A stretch of 64,000 bases of DNA from Piliocolobus tephrosceles (taxonomy: Eukaryota; Chordata; Mammalia; Primates; Cercopithecidae), in the NCBI RefSeq assembly GCF_002776525.5, contig NC_045441.1:69383467-69447466 (forward strand). The letters are read 5' to 3'. The stretch's first letter is position 1. Each line of letters opens with the position of its first letter. Position numbers and translations under genes: made by a program. Positions 61,291 through 64,000 of the stretch are shown piece by piece. A model generated the notes under the pieces. The model worked only from the letters and a program-made list of their open reading frames with translations, made no database searches and had not been told where the DNA came from.

Positions 61291-61340
<50 letters not shown>

Positions 61341-61569
61341 TGGAGTCTCACTCTGTCACTCAGACTGGAGTGCAATAGCATAATCTCGGCTCTCTGCAAC
61401 CTCCACCCCATGGGTTCAAGCAATTGTCCTGCCTCAGCCTCCTGAGTAGCTGGGACTGCAGGCATCTGCCACCGTGCCAACTAGCATTTGTAGGTTTAGT
61501 AGAGACGAGATTTCACCATCTTGACCAGGCTGGCCTTGAACTCCTGACCTCATGATCCACCAGCCTCAG
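61291..61569 (-). mobile_element. Alu, 5'-truncated, with a T47 tail complement
   Basis: Reverse Alu: T47 (61291-61337), then agatggagtctcactctgtc ... ctcctgacctcatgatccac. About the first 45-50 bases of the Alu (its 5' end) are missing after ccagcctcag. Flanked by TGATTTTT-type sequence on both sides (61288 onward and 61570 onward), which fits a target duplication in a T-rich site. Open frames at 61236-61445 and 61217-61480 are Alu shadows. Confidence 0.93.
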
Positions 61570-62152
61570 TGATTTTTTTTTTCATTTGTTGAGACTACTT
61601 TATGACCAAACATGTCATCAATCATAGAGTATATTCTATGTGCAGATGAGAAAAATGTATATTCTGTGGTTGTTAGTGGAGTATTCTGTAGATGTATATT
61701 AGGTCAAGTTGGTCAAGTGTCAAATTTAAGAACAGGATATCTTTGTCAGTTTTATACCTTGATGATATGTCTAATGCTCTCAGTGGGATGTTGAAGTCCC
61801 CCAGTATTACTGTGTGACAGTCTATGTCTATTCTTAGGTTTAGTAGTAAAAGTTTTATAAAACTGAGTGTGCTAATGTTGTGTTTGTATATACTTAAGAT
61901 AGTTAAATCCTTTTATCATTATGTAATGTCTTTCTTTGTTTTGTTATTGTTGCTGTTTGTTTGCTTTTTACTGTTGCTGGTTTAAGACTGTTTTGTCTGA
62001 TACAAGAATAGTGACCTCTGCTCTTTTTTTGTTTTCAATTTCCATGGTAGATCTTTCTCCATCCATTTACTTTGAGCCTACGGGCATCATTACATTTGAG
62101 ATAGACCTCTTAAAGATAGCAGAAGGTTAACTTTTAAAAAGTACAATTTGCC

Positions 62153-62420
62153 TGTAATCCCAGCACTCTGAGAGGCTAAGGCGGGCGGATCACGAGGTCA
62201 GGAGATCAAGACCATCCTAGCTAATACAAAATCTCGTCTCTATCAAAAAATACAAAAAATTAGCTGGGCGCAGTGGCGGGCACCTGTAGTCCCAGCTACT
62301 TGGGAGGCTGAGGCAGGAGAATGGCATGAACCTAGGAGGCAGAGCTTGCAGTGAGCCGAGATCACACCTCTGCACTCCAGCCTGCTTAGGCGACAAAGCG
62401 AGACTCCATCTCAAAAACAA
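62153..62420 (+). mobile_element. AluY-like element, lacking the first ~25 bases, with target-site duplication
   Basis: Starts at TGTAATCCCAGCAC and runs to an A-rich tail interrupted by C. Flanked by TACAATTTGCC at 62142-62152 and 62421-62431. It has gagcttgcagtgagccgag as in AluY and lacks the AluYR marker bases seen at 9081-9390, so it belongs to an older or different branch. The minus frame 62217-62456 is a shadow. Confidence 0.93.
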
Positions 62421-62589
62421 TACAATTTGCCATTCTACATCTTGTGAGTAGAGCATTGAGGCTGTTTATATTCATAGTTAATATTGAAATTAAAGGTGTT
62501 AGTTTTGTCGTGGTGTTATTAGCTAATTTCTTTGTACTCTTGATTATGTAATTTCCTTACAGGGTCTGTGGGATATGGACTTACATGTA

Positions 62590-63356
62590 CTTTTGTGGCA
62601 GCAAGTATTATTCTTTTGTTTCCATGTTTAAAACTCCCTTAAAAATCTCTTATAGGGCTGGTCTGATGGTGACAAACTCCCTTAGTTATTGCTTGTCAAG
62701 GAAAGACTTTATTTCTCCATATTTATGATGCTTACTTTGGTGGGTTATGAAATTCTTGGTTGGAATTTCTTTTTTTTATAAGACTGCTAAAAATAGGCCC
62801 CAATCTCTTCTGGCTTGTAAGGTTTCTGCTGAGAAGTCTGCTGTTATTCTGATGTGATTCCCTTTATAGGTAATATGAGCTCTTTCTCTAGTTGCCTTTC
62901 AGATTTTTTTTTTTTTTTTCGTGTTGAAATTGGAAATTCTGATCATTATGTGTCTTGGGGATGGTTGTCTTGCTTAGTATCTCACAGGACTTTGAATTTC
63001 TTGTACTCTCATGTCAACATCTCTAGTGAGGTTAGGAAATTTTTCATGGATTATATCCTGAATGATGTTTTCTAAATTGTATACTTTCCCTTCTTCTACC
63101 TTGGGAATGTCAGTGAGTTATAGGTTTGCTCTCTTTGCATCATCCCATAGTTCTCAGAAACTTTCATCTTTTTTAAAAAATTATTTTGTCTTCATTTTTC
63201 TCTGACTGGGGTGATTCGAAAGACTGATCTTCAGGCTCTGAAATTCTTTCTTCTACTTGGCTTAGTTTATTATTAGGGCTTCCAACTGTATTCTGAAATC
63301 TTCATAGTAAATTTTTCACTTCCATAAGTTCTGTTTGGTTCTTTCTTTTCTTTTCT

Positions 63357-63378
<22 letters not shown>
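62590..63378 (-). pseudogene. L1 ORF1 of the older LINE-1, partial and dead
   Basis: The reversed sequence shows the ORF1 C-terminal domain and RRM region (plus strand gggctggtctgatggtgac, ctggcttgtaaggtttctgc, gatcattatgtgtcttggg), then coiled-coil coding sequence toward 63300. A T17 run at 62907-62923 and multiple changes break the frame. Confidence 0.75.
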
Positions 63379-63387
<9 letters not shown>

Positions 63388-63402
63388 TTTTTTTTTTTTT
63401 TT
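63355..63402. repeat. (TC)n plus poly-T tract at the L1PA junction
   Basis: A TC dinucleotide run (63355-63379) leads straight into 24 T (63379-63402), the tail complement of the L1PA to the right. The TC part belongs to the old L1/target side or arose by tail mutation. Confidence 0.85.
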
Positions 63403-64000
63403 AATTATACTTCAAGCTCTGGGATACATATGCAGAACATGCAGGTTTGTTACATAGGCATATATTGCCCATGTGTATGTCCTGAATGGTATTGCCTAGA
63501 ATGTACATGGTGGTTTGCTGCACCCATCAACCCATCAGCTACGTTAGGTATTTCTCCTAATGCTATCTCTCCACTTGCTCCCCCACCCCCTGACCCCAGT
63601 GTGTGATGTTCCCCTCCTTGTGCCCATATGTTCTCATTGTTCAACTCCCACTTATAAGTGAGAAGATGTGTTGTTTGAGTTTCTCTTCCTGTGTTAATTT
63701 GCTGAGAATGATGGTTTCCAGCTTCATCCATGTCCCTGCAAAGGACATGAACGCATTCTTTTTTATGGCCATATAGTATTCAACGGTGTATACATGCCAC
63801 ATTATCTTTATGCAGTCTATCATTCATGGGCATTTGGGTTGGTTCCAAGTCTTTGCTATTGTGAATAGAGCTGCAGTAAACATGCGTGTGCATATATCTT
63901 TATAGTAGAATGATTTATAATTTTTTGAGTATACACCAACAATGGGATTGCTGGATCAAATGGTATTTCTGGTTCTAGATCCTTGAGGAATCACCACACT
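63403..64000 (-). mobile_element. L1PA 3' end, continuing beyond the right edge
   Basis: Reversed L1PA 3'UTR (ttatacttcaagctctggga, gtggtttgctgcacccatc, tcccccaccccctgacccc) and the ORF2 C-terminus: the minus frame 63823-63641 reads MIDCIKIMWHVYTVEYYMAI ... HIFSLISGS and stops normally. This part of ORF2 is open to its natural stop. Inserted into the older L1 ORF1. Confidence 0.94.

Larger units (their letters stand above)
58250..62520 (-). pseudogene. L1 ORF2 of the older LINE-1, dead
   Basis: Endonuclease, reverse transcriptase and C-terminal parts are all recognisable but broken. RT motif A reads IISKDTENKFN in the piece at 60074-60406, which also has a KTTTTK insertion. The RT active-site box reads F-A-N-N (59969-59958) where L1 has F-A-D-D, followed four codons later by a stop (59948-59946). 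Interrupted by an Alu at 61291-61569 and by another at 62153-62420. Confidence 0.88.
58024..63378 (-). mobile_element. L1PB/L1MA-type LINE-1 with ORF2 and part of ORF1, carrying two Alus
   Basis: From the 3'UTR (58050 onward) through the whole ORF2 (start near 62520) into ORF1 (about 62590-63378), where a younger L1PA is inserted. Diagnostic stretches: the ORF2 C-terminus at 58314-58535, RT fingers and palm at 60074-60406, the ORF1 RRM region at 62850-63060. Same orientation and subfamily type as 57405-57871. Many stops and shifts. The remainder of ORF1 and the 5'UTR should be found to the right of the inserted L1PA, outside the window. Confidence 0.92.

Noticed and set aside
63355..63379. 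CRISPR-like or satellite repeat
   Set aside because: A simple dinucleotide run with no spacers; eukaryotic context.
1..64000. A previously undescribed multi-gene system
   Set aside because: No coding cluster exists. All long frames are explained by L1, Alu, LTR or chance, and the remaining sequence looks like intergenic or intronic primate DNA.

Overview
Nuclear DNA of a catarrhine primate, most likely an Old World monkey (Cercopithecidae). The window is full of Alu, L1PA, THE1/MST and other primate or mammalian repeats. The youngest-looking Alu (9081-9390) carries a set of bases that I know from the macaque/baboon AluYR lineage and that human AluY lacks: CTCAA after GTGG, GACGGGCGG, ACTAGCC, GCGAGGTGG, ATAAACCC and GAGATCCGGCC. 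I found no protein-coding gene, no spliced exon structure and no functional RNA gene. Every long open frame is part of a decayed L1, a shadow of an Alu or L1, or a chance frame in AT-rich DNA. It reads as an AT-rich, gene-poor intergenic region or a very large intron.

Layout. 1-4984 is a three-deep nest on the minus strand: an L1PA (full 5' end, ORF1, and ORF2 running off the left edge) sits in an ERVK-type LTR, which sits in an MLT1 LTR. 4985-9080 holds a MIR, two Tigger-type DNA transposon copies in opposite orientation, a THE1/MST LTR and a (CA)n tract beside an Alu-monomer relic. 9081-9390 is the AluYR with a perfect 15-bp target-site duplication. 9470-57400 is mostly old unique sequence with fragments of L2, MIR, MER5 and MLT1, plus short L1PA 3' ends. 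Three of those L1PA 3' ends have informative structures: a candidate serial 3' transduction (21252-21640), a fold-back 5' end (29332-29518) and a 5' inversion (48063-48343). 57405-64000 is a second L1 cluster: two L1PB/L1MA-type 3' ends side by side, the longer reaching back into ORF1, with two Alus in its ORF2 in opposite orientation and a younger L1PA inserted in its ORF1 and leaving the right edge.

Function. The L1s look dead. L1 #1 has stop codons in ORF1, frameshifts in ORF2 and a changed endonuclease motif. The old L1 has its reverse-transcriptase FADD motif changed to FANN, followed by a stop. The non-repeat stretches 16640-17760 and 36990-37620 look least like decayed repeat and are the best candidates for conserved regulatory DNA, but only a cross-species alignment could show that. 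I did not find a new biological system here. The interest lies in insertion histories and a few small structures.
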